A stretch of DNA of 64,000 nucleotides from Epiperipatus broadwayi (GCA_028023455.1 JAQFVV010000156.1:1633236-1697235), one strand, 5' to 3'. Positions 1 to 12,905 are shown, counted from the first letter of the stretch. A program made the numbers and translations. Notes: generated by a model not told the origin, from the sequence alone.

Positions 1-778
1 ACACTACAGTAAAGATTTTGCACCCTTTTTAAAGGTTAAAAAAAGTTTTGTAAGATGCTGCCCTCTCTTGAATTATTTTACAAGTAAAAAAATCAATAAA
101 ACTGACATCAAAAGTATAACAAAAGAAGTAGGCTGGACATTCTTCATTTTGATTGGTTGTAACCATCAAATTCAAAGAAATCCGCTTGTCAAAGTTGCTT
201 GACAAAACGAAACTGCTAAGATTTCTTTTCTTTCATTTTGAAAGTAATAATCAAATGTTTTAGACCATTTTAAAAGTATTTTTTGACATATAAATTATTT
301 TGGTAAAATATGCTAAAAATAAAATTATTTTAGAAAAATAGTTAAGACTTTAGCAAAAATTATATTGGTGATTATTTATCTTTTCAACATATGTGTGTTC
401 AGGTGTATCAGTGTTATGAGATAGTGTGGAGAGTGGTGGGTCATGTGAAAGTCTGTGCTCATACCCTGTCTGTTGCTTATCTATGCAATGTAAAATTGGG
501 AAAGAAATCACTGACATCTCATCAAAACTTTTTGATTGGTCAGTAATATTTGTTTTACATTTGCCGTTATCAATTTTTTTTATAACTATAAATAAAAATT
601 TATTTTTGAAAAAACTTTTGTTCATTTTCATAACCTGACAAATTATTCATATACTTTTTACAAACGAATCTAAAGTGAATATAATATTAAAGATGAATAT
701 ATTTTGACAGTTAAGTTTGTGACTTGACCAATTAAAAGTTTAGTCTTTTACCTCACTTGGCCAATAAAATAATTAGCG
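1..778 (+). repeat. Dispersed noncoding repeat, copy 1
   Basis: This stretch aligns by eye with 12285-12905 in the same orientation. Shared landmarks are the block with GCCCTCT followed by AATTATTTTACAAGTAAAAA, a GATTGG/TTGGTTGT segment, the block around CATAACCTGA and a closing TTGGCCAATTAAAAG-type segment. The copies differ at many bases and by indels, so both are old. Copy 1 is split at about 361-476 by part of a foldback element. It ends where LINE sequence begins near 790. No reading frame is convincing. It may be an untranslated region of a larger transposon or a nonautonomous element; its true ends are not visible. Confidence 0.6.
361..476 (+). mobile_element. Foldback element fragment (3' end only)
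   Basis: About 115 bases match one arm of the foldback elements at 45118-46118 and 56862-57407, running from TTGGTGATTATTTATCTTTT to the terminal GCTCATA-CCCT. Only the 3' part is present, so the copy is 5'-truncated and lacks the hammerhead-like core. It sits inside a dispersed repeat, which dates the insertion after that repeat. Confidence 0.65.
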
Positions 779-789
779 CTACAAAGGTT

Positions 790-3700
790 AAGTAGAGCCT
801 ATGCTATTAAAAACTGGATTGCCCTCAACTCTCTGCATATATTCCTAATGGGAGAGACTAAATACCATCTGAACACTGATCATAAAATCCTAAAACTGCT
901 TTCGTACTCAGGTTATACCAGATTTTCTATTGGCTCCTCGGGCTTATGGAGGAGTTGGCATCCTGGTTAATAACGCAATACCCACCAATAGCTTTAATCA
1001 TCTACTGTTAGACGCCAACATAATTATCATTGAGGTTGACTACTGGAGTTACCCTATCGACCAATGACACAATTCAATATTACAACATAATCCATACGCT
1101 AAATGCCACCATCAGCAACAGGACCAGTGTGACAATCCTCTGGGGAGATTTTAATACCACATACCAAAACTTCAACACTAGATTCATCCATCACATAAAC
1201 CGAAGACTGATGTGTGGTGAGGGTTTCTTCCCCAAGTGCCTTCTCCTTTTACACCAGAAATTGAAGATCCCTGATTGACCTGATACATTTTACGCCAAAC
1301 CTCCACTTTTACATTGATGCAGCTTTGGTTCCTGTCTCCTTCTCAGACCTTATGGCAATAGTTATCCATCTAGAAGCTATTGTGGCTCCATTGCCTGCTG
1401 TGGTGCCCGGCAGAACTATGTGTATGGTTACAAAATCCAGCATGACAGAAGCCATCGTTTCTGAGGCCTACATTTACTTCCGAAAGATAATATCCTTTCC
1501 CTTCCAGCTGAAGAAGCCTGGTTCATTTATATTGGTATTCTCCAATCCATTCTAAACCATCACACCAGGAAAATTAAAGGCCCAAATAGCTACTCAGAGA
1601 CCTCACAGATATTGAAAATCAACTACAAATGCTGCAACAGAATCATTCCAATATAGAAGACATCATATCACTTAAAAACCTTTACCGTATTAAACAAAAA
1701 TCACTCGCAGAATATATCCATCAGAAGGTCTCAATTCTTCGTCTCAACAACATTGTTGGACAAGAGGGTACCTCAGGTGGGCACTAGGGACAAATAGACA
1801 ACAAGTTATTCCATCATCAATTAGCAGTAATGGTAACACTTTTAGGTTATCCTATGATGTTACTCATCAGTCAGCACCATCAACAACTTATGTGAGCAGA
1901 TAGTCCTCCTTCTGAACCAGACTGGCTGGAAACCGGGGAACCAGATGAGCATGGTATCACAGAAGCTCTACTTAAAAAGAAATTTATGTCCCTCCTGGAT
2001 AGCATTCATCCAGGACTACATGGCCTAACTTCCGTCTAAACCACCTAAGCCAGTTTACGGTTCCCATCATGGTCAAAATGATTGAACACTTAGCTACTGG
2101 ACATAGAAATATAGCTGATCTATATCCAGTTGCACTCATGCCATTTTTGAAAAAACAAAAACCATTCACTGATCTAACCAGTATTCGTCCAATCTCCATG
2201 ACCCCATTGCTTATCAAGGATCAAATTCAACCCATAATCCTTAAACATATTTCTCCTAATCAATATGAGAAAAAAGGCTCATCCACCTCACATGCTATGC
2301 TAATGTTATGGCTCTCATTGATTATATCAGAATACAAAAGAAATCTAAATCTATTGCTGTCCAGATGGATATCGCTGCGGCTTTTGATTCAGTGCACATA
2401 GACATCCTTCTGAATCTGCTGGCCGAGTACAATGGTCCAGCCACCATTATACAGATAATCAGTAATCTATTAAGCAACAGAGAAATCTTTGTCTCACTGG
2501 ATGGCAAGCTCACCTAAGGCTTCAAACCTTTTAAATCTCTCCCTCAAGGCTCCCCCCTCAGTGCCCTATGCTTCACAGCATACACAAACCCTCTCCTGGT
2601 GGATATTGAAAAAAATCTCCCAGACATATTCATTCCTTCTATCAATAAACACCTCAACTCAATTGCCTACATGATGACATCATGGTTGTTCTACCCACCA
2701 TCAAACACCTTCCCCAACTACAATCCATTTTAAATCGGTATTCTGCAAAATACCGTTTATTAATAAACACCAATAAATCAGCTATCTGGCAAATAAAGTC
2801 AGGAAAACAAATGCCATCTACCTATACTGTCAGGCCATAAAACTTGGAGTTTCCCATCTTCAAATCCTCAATGGCAATGGTCAGAAATACAGGATGGTAT
2901 TCTCCAAATGACAGAACATATCACCACATCTCTCTCTAGTCTACCTCTCACTATATGGAAAGGTAGGCCTTCTGAATATGACAATATTACCAAAAATTAC
3001 ATATTACCTGCCCTTCATCAAACTAACCAAACAGTTTCAGAACAAAATTAATCGCTTATGCACCAAACTCTTCTGGGGAGGGAAGACTGTGGCCATCAGC
3101 CTCCAACAAATCCAACTGCCAGGAGGTTCAATGGCCTGTCTTTCCACCCTATTCAAGCAGCCATCCTCCAAAAAATGCACAATATTCTACATAATTTAAT
3201 ACATTCCTTTGGCTATAACAACATCACCAAAAAGATTTCCCCAACAGATGACCCCCACCAGCGAAAACACTCATGGATATCGTCCCTTATCAATTATCTA
3301 AATGAATACAAATCAATCATGGATATCAATCTTGACGTTAAAATCACTTTGTGGGATGCATACCACCTAATCAACCCTCACTCACAATCTCCCGAAAGTA
3401 GCCTCAACAATCACAAACCAAAAATTAATCACCCACTTTAAAAGATGGTGTCTGGACCAAGTATCTGGACTTCATCATTAAAATTAACCTTAGCGTGCTT
3501 CCCACAAACTGGTTCCTGTTTTACTGAAGAGGAAACTCCAACATTGATCTGACCTGCAATTTATGTTCTCATAAAGAGGAAACCATTGAGCACTTCATAT
3601 ATCGATGTCCAAACCTTAAAATGGTCAGAGATATAGTCTATGCCAACTCCAATATTAGACCGGATCTAATTCTCTCACCCATAAAAGTGATTCATACCGG

Positions 3701-4020
3701 AACATTTGCAATTATTAGACTATCCATTTTCATCTTCTATGCAATCTGGGTAGTACGCTGCAAGTTGATAAGGGAACTGCCTCATCTAGACCCAGATCTG
3801 TTGTTCTGCAAAACAATAAAGAAAATCATGAAAAGAGATGAGCTCATCTCTCCCAAAAAATCCTTTGAAGACACTTGGAACATATTCACCTTCCCAACTA
3901 ATAACAACAGAATGACAAACATGCCAGCCTACTAAACCATTCAACAAGAACTCTCAGAACTTAACATAATCTCATTTAACTTTGTACACAAAGTAATTAA
4001 TAATATATTTTTGTAACAAT
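790..4020 (+). pseudogene. Decayed APE-type LINE ORF2 (copy A)
   Basis: This is a 5'-truncated non-LTR retrotransposon relic. Short open pieces in changing frames give, in order: an endonuclease piece (NWIALNSLHI, then GGVGILV near 950), an endonuclease end near 1260-1340 (LIDLIHF), a pre-RT segment, RT motifs IRPISMT near 2185 and QMDIAAAFDSVHIDIL near 2360, a PQGSPLSAL-like block near 2545, a disrupted YMDD-type site near 2670, a thumb region with KLFWGGKTVAISL near 3070, and a C-terminal knuckle CNLC...H....C near 3560-3610. Frameshifts and stops are spread throughout. Similar pieces in the same order occur at 5420-8634 (minus) and 19985-22865, so the three form one family. The CCHC tail resembles L1/Tx1-type LINEs; the clade is inferred. 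It is non-functional. Confidence 0.8.
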
Positions 4021-4096
4021 TACAAGTAAAATATTATTGTCACAAACTTTCAGGCAAATACTGAATAAATATACATATATGTGTATAAATGGAAAG

Positions 4097-4165
4097 GTTT
4101 CATAGCATAGTGATTAGTTTTTACACTTGCCAAGATTTGAAATTCAAATTCAAGTAGGATGAAAC
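4097..4165 (+). repeat. tRNA-derived sequence (SINE head or tRNA relic)
   Basis: The ends GTTTCAT and ATGAAAC pair as a 7-bp acceptor-like stem 69 nt apart. Inside are an A-box-like TAGCATAGTGATTAG and a B-box-like AATTCAAATTC. The D, anticodon and T arms do not fold well, so a working tRNA is unlikely; a tRNA-derived SINE head or tRNA pseudogene fits better. Confidence 0.4.
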
Positions 4166-4169
4166 AAAC

Positions 4170-5415
4170 TTTAATTTCCTCCCCCCTAAATGATCAACCC
4201 ATATCAAACAACTAGCCACCTAATTACTGATTAGGAAATTCACAGCTAAAGGATAAAACCAATAACAAAATCATTAAATCCTTACAACAAAGAAGTTGTC
4301 TATTATAATAAAAAAAAAAATCCTTCAAAATCCTAATGGAAAGATTTTTTTCTTGTAATTGCTATTTAGAACCTGTGTTCATCATACCTATGTATGTGTG
4401 CACATGTGTTTTAATTATAGTAATAAATAGCTTAAAACTATATTCGATATTGTTAAATACATAAATGTTAATCAAACCTGGTTATTATCCAAAGTTACTT
4501 CATCAAAAATTCGGTTATCATTTACGTGAGATGATGAGAAACTTTATCCAATAGACAGATTTACTATAAATAATACTTACTGTGATTATAAATGTTTGCA
4601 CTTCTTACACATTTTTTCTAAGTTTAAATCTTTATTTTAAAGAAAGATCAAGATATGTTTGCACAATATGTAAGCATTTGGCATATATACATTAAGGGTT
4701 ATTTCCAATTTGATTCAGAAAATGTTTTTTTTTTAAAAAAAAGAAAAGAAAAACAGTTTAAAAGTAACTTGATCATTAAAAAAAATTACTACATGTTAAG
4801 ACAAACTCTCAAGTTTATAATAAGAAAATGACAAAAAAAGTTGCACAAAGAAAAAAAAAAGCAATAAAAATAAATCTTAAGACATTTATAATCAGTTATA
4901 TATAAAAAAAAGTATGTTGATTTCTTATTGTTTCTATTCAGATAATTATTTTTTTAAAAATGTACAATATATACCAGCAACAACCATTCACAAATAAATA
5001 TGGCCAATCAAAAATCCAAGAAAAAAGGATGAACAAAATAATAACACAACACTAGAGATGAGTGACCAATGAAAGAACACAGTGTAAAACAGTATAGAAA
5101 TCTGTTGCAATGTGCTCACTGCTTTCATAAAATTGTTGAGAGAATAGAAAGAAGTGAAGTGATACTGCTATCTAAAGCACAATGAATTTGGGCTGGATAA
5201 ATCATATGTAAGAATTAATTTAATAATCTGCACACCTTAAAACTTTTCAACAGGTGGAAAATTGTATATGTAAATATTTGTATGAACAATTAAGCAATCA
5301 TTAAAAATTTATTGCTCCCCCCCCCTCAAAAATATTTTCAGAAACTTTTGCTCATCAATAATGTTTATCTTTAAATCAACTTCTTAAAACCCAAATATAT
5401 AACTTTTTTTTTCAA
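4170..5415. other. AT-rich spacer, no feature seen
   Basis: Low-complexity AT-rich DNA with several poly-A, poly-T and one poly-C run. I see no convincing exon, transposon or structured repeat. It lies between the 3' ends of two LINE copies that face each other. Confidence 0.5.
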
Positions 5416-5419
5416 AAAG

Positions 5420-8400
5420 GTTTATTAGAACTAAGGTATGATCATATGTGATACAAACTATGAGCCATGTGGCTCTGACTTAAAGATTCAAACAAATTTG
5501 ACAATTGTAAATACTGTTTGTACAAATTCAGTGTAGCTAAGCTTGATCAGTTGTTCACAGTTCTATCAAAGTTAATCATCTCTCATGTGGTTCTGTAGGT
5601 CATTTGGGGGACTAGATCCATGTCGCTCTCTCTCATTGTCCTCAATTTCTTGATTAGTGTTTGCCGAGAATCAACACGAGTAGTATCAAAGAGTAGCATA
5701 TATCTAATGAGCCATAGACAATAAACCAAAAAGATGGTGCTTCTCATCACAGCAAATACACTGCAGTTAATACCTTGTGCTAAAGTTGAAATTATTCGAT
5801 GTTTTATTTGGTATAATGAATTAATTATATTACTACAGCTTTGTAAGGTCATGCCTCAGTTGTATATGTCTTCTATTGTGTCATCTTATCTCTGACATAG
5901 CGAGCAGATGGAGTCTATTGAAGTATAGCCCCTATCCATTATCAGAAAGTAGCATGTGGGGAGGGCATTTAGATTGATCTTTAATAAAAAATCAAAGTAC
6001 TTCAGTTTGAGGTTCCACCTTTTGAATTTCTTTAAAAGAGTGAAGTTGGAAATGTTGAGAGTGGTTGTACTGAGTGCTACGTTATCATTAAGTGATATGC
6101 ATCCCAATAGCAGATTTTCATTGGCTTTGATTGCTCGAATGGGAAATTCATTTTTGAGATATCTAATGAGATTTCTGAAAGCAAATACTTTTGAAAAGGG
6201 GATGGAGGGTCCATAGGAATTATGACTAATAGTGGAGAATTTTGTGGAACAAAGGCATTTAATTTAGTAATAAGATTGCATGGATACTGGAGCTGGAGCA
6301 CTTGAAGCGAAAGTAGCCCCAGTCCATTTAATTTAGATGGACTTTGTATTTTCCTGAGGCTAATTGCCACAGTTTTGCCTCTCCACAGCAGGCATCAACA
6401 AAGGAGTTGACACTGCGAATTAAATCTGCCAGTGAACTTCACAAAGGGCATGAAATAGGCTATCCTGGGGAACAACAGCATGTTTAAAAGCTCTGTCTTG
6501 GCATAGAGTGAGGTGTAAACCTTTGTCAGGGAATTAATGATTTTGTTTGCTGTAGAAAGGATAGCATTTTGAAACACCTTTCTCATTTGTCAATGGGAAA
6601 AGGTGAATCTGTAAGTCTAGAAATTTTGATGGCTTGGCAGAAAAGGAGGAGGGGATGTTGTTCCCTAAGGAAAGCCTCCATGCATCTGATTTGGTCAGGT
6701 TGAATGATGGACTTGATTCTGTAATGAATTTCGAAATCAGATGCATGAGCCTAATGATGACTTGACGAGATGGTAAGAACATTGCCAGGTCATCCATGTA
6801 AGCAATATGATAAACATTTTTGTTGATACTGAGGATAAATACTCCAGGAAGATTCTCTCCAAGGATTTCAGGAATGGATCAATATATAAGATGAGGAGCA
6901 GGACACTCAGAGGAGAGCCCTGCAGGATGATTTTGGTTGGTCTAAAAGAGTCAGAGTTTTCAATTTAAAGAGATTGTTATTTGTCTAGTGTTGAGAAAAT
7001 GTTAATGATGCTTATTATTCCTGGTGATATTTCCAATCCACAAAGTATGCGGATAAGATGAGGAATTTCTTACAGAATCGAAGGCCCCAGCTATGTCCAG
7101 TTGTATTACAATAGAGGCTTAAAACCTCTGCCGTAGAAGAGCTTCTCTTGGCAAACTGGAATTTGGACATTGAAAGCAAAATCTGATCCTAGATTTTGTC
7201 CCTGGATTATAGATTCAATAAGTTTATAATTAAAGGGGTCATGGAGATGGGTCTCAGGCTCTCAAGAAGTGAATGGATCATGTCGCTCTTGAGAGACAGG
7301 ACTATGGCAATTGAGTAAAGGCTGTCAATTTCTTGTGGCCTGGCAGCAAGGAGATCAATCATTTTATATAAAATTGGTATTGAGAAGGCTTCAAGGTGCT
7401 TAAGCAAAAATTTTTGGAATACCATGGAGACCTGGATGGGTTCTAATTGGCATTGAGGCTATCTTGGAACATATGTCCCCCTCTGAAATCCCATGGTACA
7501 TTTCATTAGGCTCTCCATCTGTCCTATGCTCAGGCTGATATGTTGAATCTGCCAGTTTGCTCTGGTAGTAGATTAACATTTGTGTTAACATAGAATTGCC
7601 TTTGAAGAATCAACTCTGGCAACCAAGAGCTCACCTAATGTAACCCTTCTGAAAAATTTTGAGATTTAGCCAAATATAACTTTGCTTCTTGGCTTCCAGA
7701 TATTCAATAACAATTTGTTGAGAATTTGTAGATTGTTGTTTTAGTGCAATTATTGCCTGCACTGAGGCATGTGTTAGTAGCATATCTTTCAAAGTTTTCT
7801 GAATGTCTTCCATCTTATGAAGTAATGCTATGGGACATTTACTTTTTTTGTATAGTGTGAAATCAGTGAAGATAGAATCTTTACAAATGAAAAACATCCC
7901 TCAGCCAGATTAAGGGAGAATATTGATTTTTTTGAAAAAGATATATGCCTCGGAGATGATTGCCTCTGGAGTGGCAGATTTCAGTAATATCCTGATTGTG
8001 GCTTTGGTGTGTGCACAGGACTAAGGTGGCAAATCAATTGTTAATGAAATCATGAGAGAATGGTGGTTGAAGATGGAGACTGGTTGTAATACTGGATCAA
8101 TGTAAAAATGTAGTTCTGAAGAATAATAAAGTAAGTCAATTAATGTAGAGCACTGTTTAATATAATATGAGCAAGCCTCTGGTGGAAAGAAAGCCTGTGC
8201 ACACATCAATTCGGTGTTTAAAAAATGAATAAATTTGGAATTAAAAATCATTATAATTTAAGTTAAAGTCTCTGAACATGGGGTGGGGAATGGATTGGCA
8301 TTAAGTGCTAAATTAATTAAGTGGATAATGTTGTGAATAAGGTGTGATTATTATTCAAGAAACTTATATTGAAACTTTGGATTGGTAAATTGAAGGGGAT

Positions 8401-8634
8401 AAGCATGGCAACACCAGCTGAGGGGTGGCTAGCAGTGGTATAGTGGAACAATTGAATTTTTTGTAATTTGGCTATTATGTTAGGGTTGAAGTTAATATGT
8501 AATTTTATTTCGGTGAAACAAACCAAATGTGGTGAGTAAAACCAGATCCAGTAGATGATGGCATTCACCCTCTTATCAGAGTTAAGGCCCTGTATGTTAA
8601 CACCGGCAAACTTAAATCTCATATCAATAATCAA
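5420..8634 (-). pseudogene. Decayed APE-type LINE ORF2 (copy B)
   Basis: Read on the minus strand from 8634, this begins with an apurinic-type endonuclease: NIQGLNSDKRVNAIIYWI, then CFTEIKLH with the catalytic-type Glu, then SAGVAMLI. The domain ends near 8040 with NHHSLMISLTI. RT pieces follow: THPGLHGIP near 7455, LRPISMTPL near 7230, MDDLAMFLPS near 6790, and a C-terminal block LNALPTCYFLIMDRG then CSLC near 5890-5960. The last open piece ends at 5583. Several frameshifts and stops interrupt it. It is the most complete family copy at the 5' side because an ORF1-like region lies directly upstream at 10744-8640. Confidence 0.8.
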
Positions 8635-8639
8635 TAAAC

Positions 8640-10744
8640 AAATAAAGAAGTAACTGGCAGATCAATTCACTCAGCGTCAGGGACATGTCATATTTGAATT
8701 TTATATTTGTTGTTAATGACAGCATCAAGGCCTGTCTCATTCAACTTATTATGTGACATATCTTGAGCAGATGTTCCATCTGCTTTATGTATTAGTATTT
8801 GATCCTCCCTGTATGTGTCTGTCTGCATTGCAAATTGTTCCAAATCGTCATTGCTATTGTCTTTAGTGATCAAGATTTTAGTCACATCTAAAGCTACTTC
8901 CTGATTGTTTGACTTCAACCTTTTTCCCTTACTCTTGAGATTACACAGCTCATTTTCCGAAAAGCTATTGCCAGAATCCAAGGTTTCTTTCGAATGTGGT
9001 ATAGCTGGATAGCTTTTTGTTTTCCTATTCCCACTGTTTGCTTTCCTTTTGGATTTGATTCATGGAGCAGTCGATTCTTCCATTAGTGTTAGAATTTGAG
9101 TCCGTGCCTGATGTAAGTGCTCTGGTCTCTGGGATAGCCAGATCTGGAATCAGTGTTAATGATGTTTTGGTTAATTTTGGTGGAACTGACATCATGAGAT
9201 CTGATGATTATAGTTGTGTAAGTTTTAGAATTTGAGATATAAGTGTCTGGTAAGATTCAGAGGGATTCAATATGAGTAAATCAGCTGATTGAGATAGTGG
9301 AGGTTCCTTATGAGTGATTGCTATGAAGAGTTTTACCATCACAATGGTGAAATTTGGATCATTTGGCTTTGCAGATTGCATACTCTACTCAGGCAATCTT
9401 TCACCAAATGGGTCCATAATTGGCAAAAAAAAAAAAAACATTGTTGGTATGCCCTGGAAGGAAATTATGAGGGGAGCAGACTCGACACAGTAAATCATTG
9501 GTATTGCTGTTGGTGATGTACCCTTTGCCAAAGAGATTGTAAAATTAGCTGCACTGGTAACCACTGGAACATCTGCTCTTTTTTCCAAATCATATTTAAA
9601 ATTTGTTACCACTCCAGATAGTTTTTAGAAGTCTTTGTAAATCAGGTTGGCCAAAGTTTAAATAACAGTTTCTGATAATCGGCCTGTCCATATCCACTGT
9701 GACCACAATTTTGTTATTAAAAATTTTAGGGAAATTTGCACTATCCTTTTTTTAAAGTACATCATGGCATTCAATGATCATATACCTATTGTTGAAATGA
9801 TTGAGAAGTTTGTGGATGTATCCACAATCTCTTGGATGTAAGTTCTTTACAGAATTCATCAGTAGGAAACATGAATAAATCTTTTTGTCTGTTGGTGACT
9901 GCTAAGATGAGTGTTTTTTCACTATAGTAATTTTTTAAAGATCTATGGAGTGTTCAGGAATGGTGATGTTGAAGTCTGTAATTATGGTGTTGATTTCAGA
10001 TTGATCAAGCCTTGTATAGGACATATAGTCTTCAGTTATCATATTGTGAGCATCATCTGCTGCTTTATCATTAAACATATTGAACAAATCTTGATCCATT
10101 TGAATTTTGTTAACTGGATGAAAGCTAGGTTTTTTTGCATAGGATGCTTTTAGTGATCCAGTTTCATCTTCAACAGCATTTTGTGTTTAGTTACAGTAAT
10201 AGTTTCATTGCAAACTTGTTCCTTACAATAAGAGTTGAAGCTAAAAAAAGATTTCTTAGTATTATTTTGGAAAATTTCTTCTTTTAAGCTTTTAACATTA
10301 GCAACATTATTTTTTTGAAGTTTAGGAAATTCTATTTTAGTAACTTCTTCAACTGTTTCTGATCCATTAGAATTATCCTCAAAATATATTACTCTGGGTA
10401 GGTTTATTAAGTTTAGAATCAATTTGGCTAAAAAAAATTGTGTTAAAAGTGGATGTTTTATTTTTTACTGAACCTTTTCCAAAACTCTCTGACATTACTC
10501 AATTTTTTTTTAAAAAAACGCTATCAAGTAGGAAAATGTTCAAATTTTGAATTTACATTAGTTAAGTCTTCAATTGGAATAAATTTTTCATTCAAAGAAG
10601 TAATGAAAATGCTTTCCTACCTTCTTATTTCTGTGAACTTCTTGTCTGTCTAGCTTTATCCATGGCATCCATGGTTGCACAGTCATTCATGTTTGCAGTG
10701 GATTCTTTTAAATACTCAGAGTTAAGATTTTTTTCTAAACTCAT
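8640..10744 (-). pseudogene. Probable LINE ORF1 relic upstream of copy B
   Basis: On the minus strand, broken open pieces run from an ATG near 10744 (MSLEKNLNSEYLKEST) to a piece ending at 8688. They are hydrophilic and lysine/asparagine-rich. Near 9650-9810 a block reads NNRYMIIECHDVL, then IVVTVDMDRPIIRNCYL after one stop, and may be an RNA-binding fold. I do not recognise a named domain. The ORF1 assignment rests on position and orientation: it ends just before the endonuclease start of ORF2 at 8634. Many stops and frameshifts show it is dead. Confidence 0.5.
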
Positions 10745-10747
10745 CCT

Positions 10748-11865
10748 TTGCACAAAGTGGGCAAAATGAAATTAGGTAAAGATTTGCTTTAGCAACCACA
10801 TCACGTTTGCCCTCTAGTTTTTAAAATTAAAACTAAATTATTATTTAAAAATCTTAGTATAAGCTACTATATTACAATTACATTAAAATGTAAAAGAATA
10901 AAAAAAAAATTACCTTTTTAAGCATAACTGTGTCCTATGCATACGAGGAAATTGGAGAAAAAAGTGATAGTGCTGTGTCTACACCAGAAGGCAAATTCTT
11001 GTAGGTATGATGAAAACAAAGTTCTGCTACCAGATTTTTTTTTTTTCAAAATATCTGGCACATTCCTCATGGCAAAAATTAGGCCAATCAATTACTGTTT
11101 TTGGCTGATGCTGGTCTCATGCACAATGTATTCTTGGGGCAAATTATATGCTCCAAAGTACTCTATTTATAATTGTTCCCAGAGGTAGATGACTTTGGGA
11201 AAAGAAAGACCTCTTTTTGATTAAGCTGCGATGGTGACATATTCTGCATTGCCATTACACCCATCTAAGCCTGCAGAATACATCATCAGCAAACAACGAA
11301 CACTGCACTGTTGGCATATGGCATAATTCTTCAGAAGATGTCTTCTCGCAAGCCATTTGATAGCCAATTCCGGAGTTTGAAGGGCATCCTGCAACTGATA
11401 CATATTCCAGTCTTCTATCAGAATAGCAGCAACCTTCAAAATTTGATCATGTGGAACTAAACATGTAACAGATCTACCTGTGATTTTTTGCAACTATAAA
11501 ACTGCACACGTGTGCGTGTAATTTGAACTTTTGAACCCAGAGGATATCTTTTTTTATAATAAGTACTATAAATGTAGATAGTTTAAATTCTTAAGTTTCA
11601 AATAATTTAAATTAATTATTTAAATTAATGTAGTTAATTAATTCAACTTTTTTAAAAAGATAAATGTTTTTTTATTATTATCTTTTAGGTTTTAATAAAT
11701 TTTAATGTAATTGTAATATAGTAGTATATACATAAGATTTTCAAATAATAATTTAATTCCAATTTTAAAAACTAGAGGTCGAACATGATATGGATGATGT
11801 GGACACTAAAGTAAACCTTTACCTGAAATTAAATTAAAACATTTTGGTTTTGTGAAAATACCTAA
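10748..11865. mobile_element. Merlin-like DNA transposon with long inverted repeats
   Basis: Left arm about 10748-10930 is repeated in inverted orientation at about 11650-11865. Matching blocks are CTCTAGTTTTTAAAATT, TACTATATTACAATTACATT and an outer block with AGGTAAAG and CCACATCA. The arms are imperfect. The interior encodes a broken minus-strand Merlin/IS1595-like transposase N-terminus. Target duplications are not evident. The arms are long for Merlin, and the catalytic domain appears absent, so this is probably a nonautonomous derivative. The left end abuts the start of a LINE ORF1-like region at 10744. Confidence 0.6.
10940..11493 (-). pseudogene. Merlin/IS1595-like transposase, N-terminal fragment
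   Basis: From the minus-strand ATG at 11493 the frame is open for 90 codons and has the order seen in Merlin transposases: a helical block with ALQTPELAIKWLARRHLL, a zinc-ribbon half CQQC, then after a stop SKRGLSFPKVIYLWEQL near 11180 and LPQEYIVHE near 11110. The second zinc-ribbon pair is not clear. The DDE-type catalytic part that should follow is missing, and stops interrupt the frame. Family assignment is by motif order, so it is moderately sure. It lies between the inverted arms of its own element. Confidence 0.55.
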
Positions 11866-12284
11866 AGCAACAACTAGAAAAGGCAGAACTTTAAGTTCTG
11901 CGACCTTTAGTGGTCGACTTAAATGTATAAATAACAAATTCTTATTCTCATACCAATATAAAATAAATCATTAAGATAATTTAATCCTAATAACAATGGA
12001 TTTAAATTCAGCAGAATAATTGAAATTTGTCCCAAAGTCCGGATAAATTTGGATTTTTATTTTATTTCAGGTAGCCAATCGTGATAGTTATCAAAAAATG
12101 TGCAGTAAAAAAATATCTAGATATTCTTAAACTATTCAAGATAAACATAAAGACAAAAAAAAAATGTTAAGGCTCTACTGCCTTTAACCCTTTTCCCGCC
12201 TCTTACGAAGCTCCTTGTCGACATCTGACGTCACTCTAACTCTGCCAGTTCTTATGCTAAAATATTCGTTTGATAGGTTTTGAA
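11866..12284. other. Spacer with a short perfect palindrome
   Basis: AT-rich spacer. At 11883-11901 GCAGAACTT/AAGTTCTGC forms a perfect 19-nt palindrome. A slightly GC-richer piece at 12180-12250 (TTTTCCCGCCTC, GACATCTGACGTCA) precedes the second dispersed repeat copy and may belong to it. No exon is recognisable. Confidence 0.4.
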
Positions 12285-12905
12285 TAGGTTTTTAAAAGTT
12301 CTGTAAGATGGTGCCCTCTTCCGAATTATTTTACAAGTAAAAAATAAAAAAAACCGCATTTAAACCTAAACAAAGAAAGAACATCGGTTGTAATTGGTTG
12401 TTAGTGAGCTCTCAGCCGAAAAAGACATTCTGATTGGCTGGAAAGAACAAAGAAACCGCCTGATCAAAGAAAATAAAGAAAAACGCTGAGATTTTCATTT
12501 CGAATATAATTTTAAAGAATATTAAGTATATATTCAGTAATTACAAATGATTTTCAGAGAGAATACTAAAAAAACAAAATTATTTTCGAAAAATATTGAA
12601 GATTTTAGTAAAAATATTAAAGATTTAGTAAAAAGAAATATTTACTTTTCTATAACGTAAAAGTCGACCTTTTTGTTTATATTATAGCTTTTATGTTGCC
12701 GAAATTGAATATTTTAGAATAAATAAATAGCAATTTATTTTTGAAAGAACTTTCGTTCTCTTCATAACCTGAAAAATTAGTAATATACTTTTTATAAACG
12801 TATCTGAGTTGAATTTAATATTATAGGCAAATATGTTTTAACAATAGGCTTTGTCTTCAGTTTGTGAGTTGGCCAATTAAAAGATTTGATTTTTACCTCA
12901 TACAA
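12285..12905 (+). repeat. Dispersed noncoding repeat, copy 2
   Basis: Second copy of the repeat at 1-778, same orientation, without the foldback fragment that interrupts copy 1. It keeps GTAAGATGGTGCCCTCTTCC, a GATTGGCTGG block, CATAACCTGAAAAATTA and the closing TTGGCCAATTAAAAG block. No coding potential is seen. Confidence 0.6.

Noticed and set aside
4097-4165. Functional tRNA gene
   Set aside because: The acceptor ends pair, but D, anticodon and T arms do not form; it is better explained as a SINE head or tRNA relic.
12230-12250. CRE-like TGACGTCA as a promoter
   Set aside because: A single eight-base match inside or beside a repeat, with no other promoter evidence.
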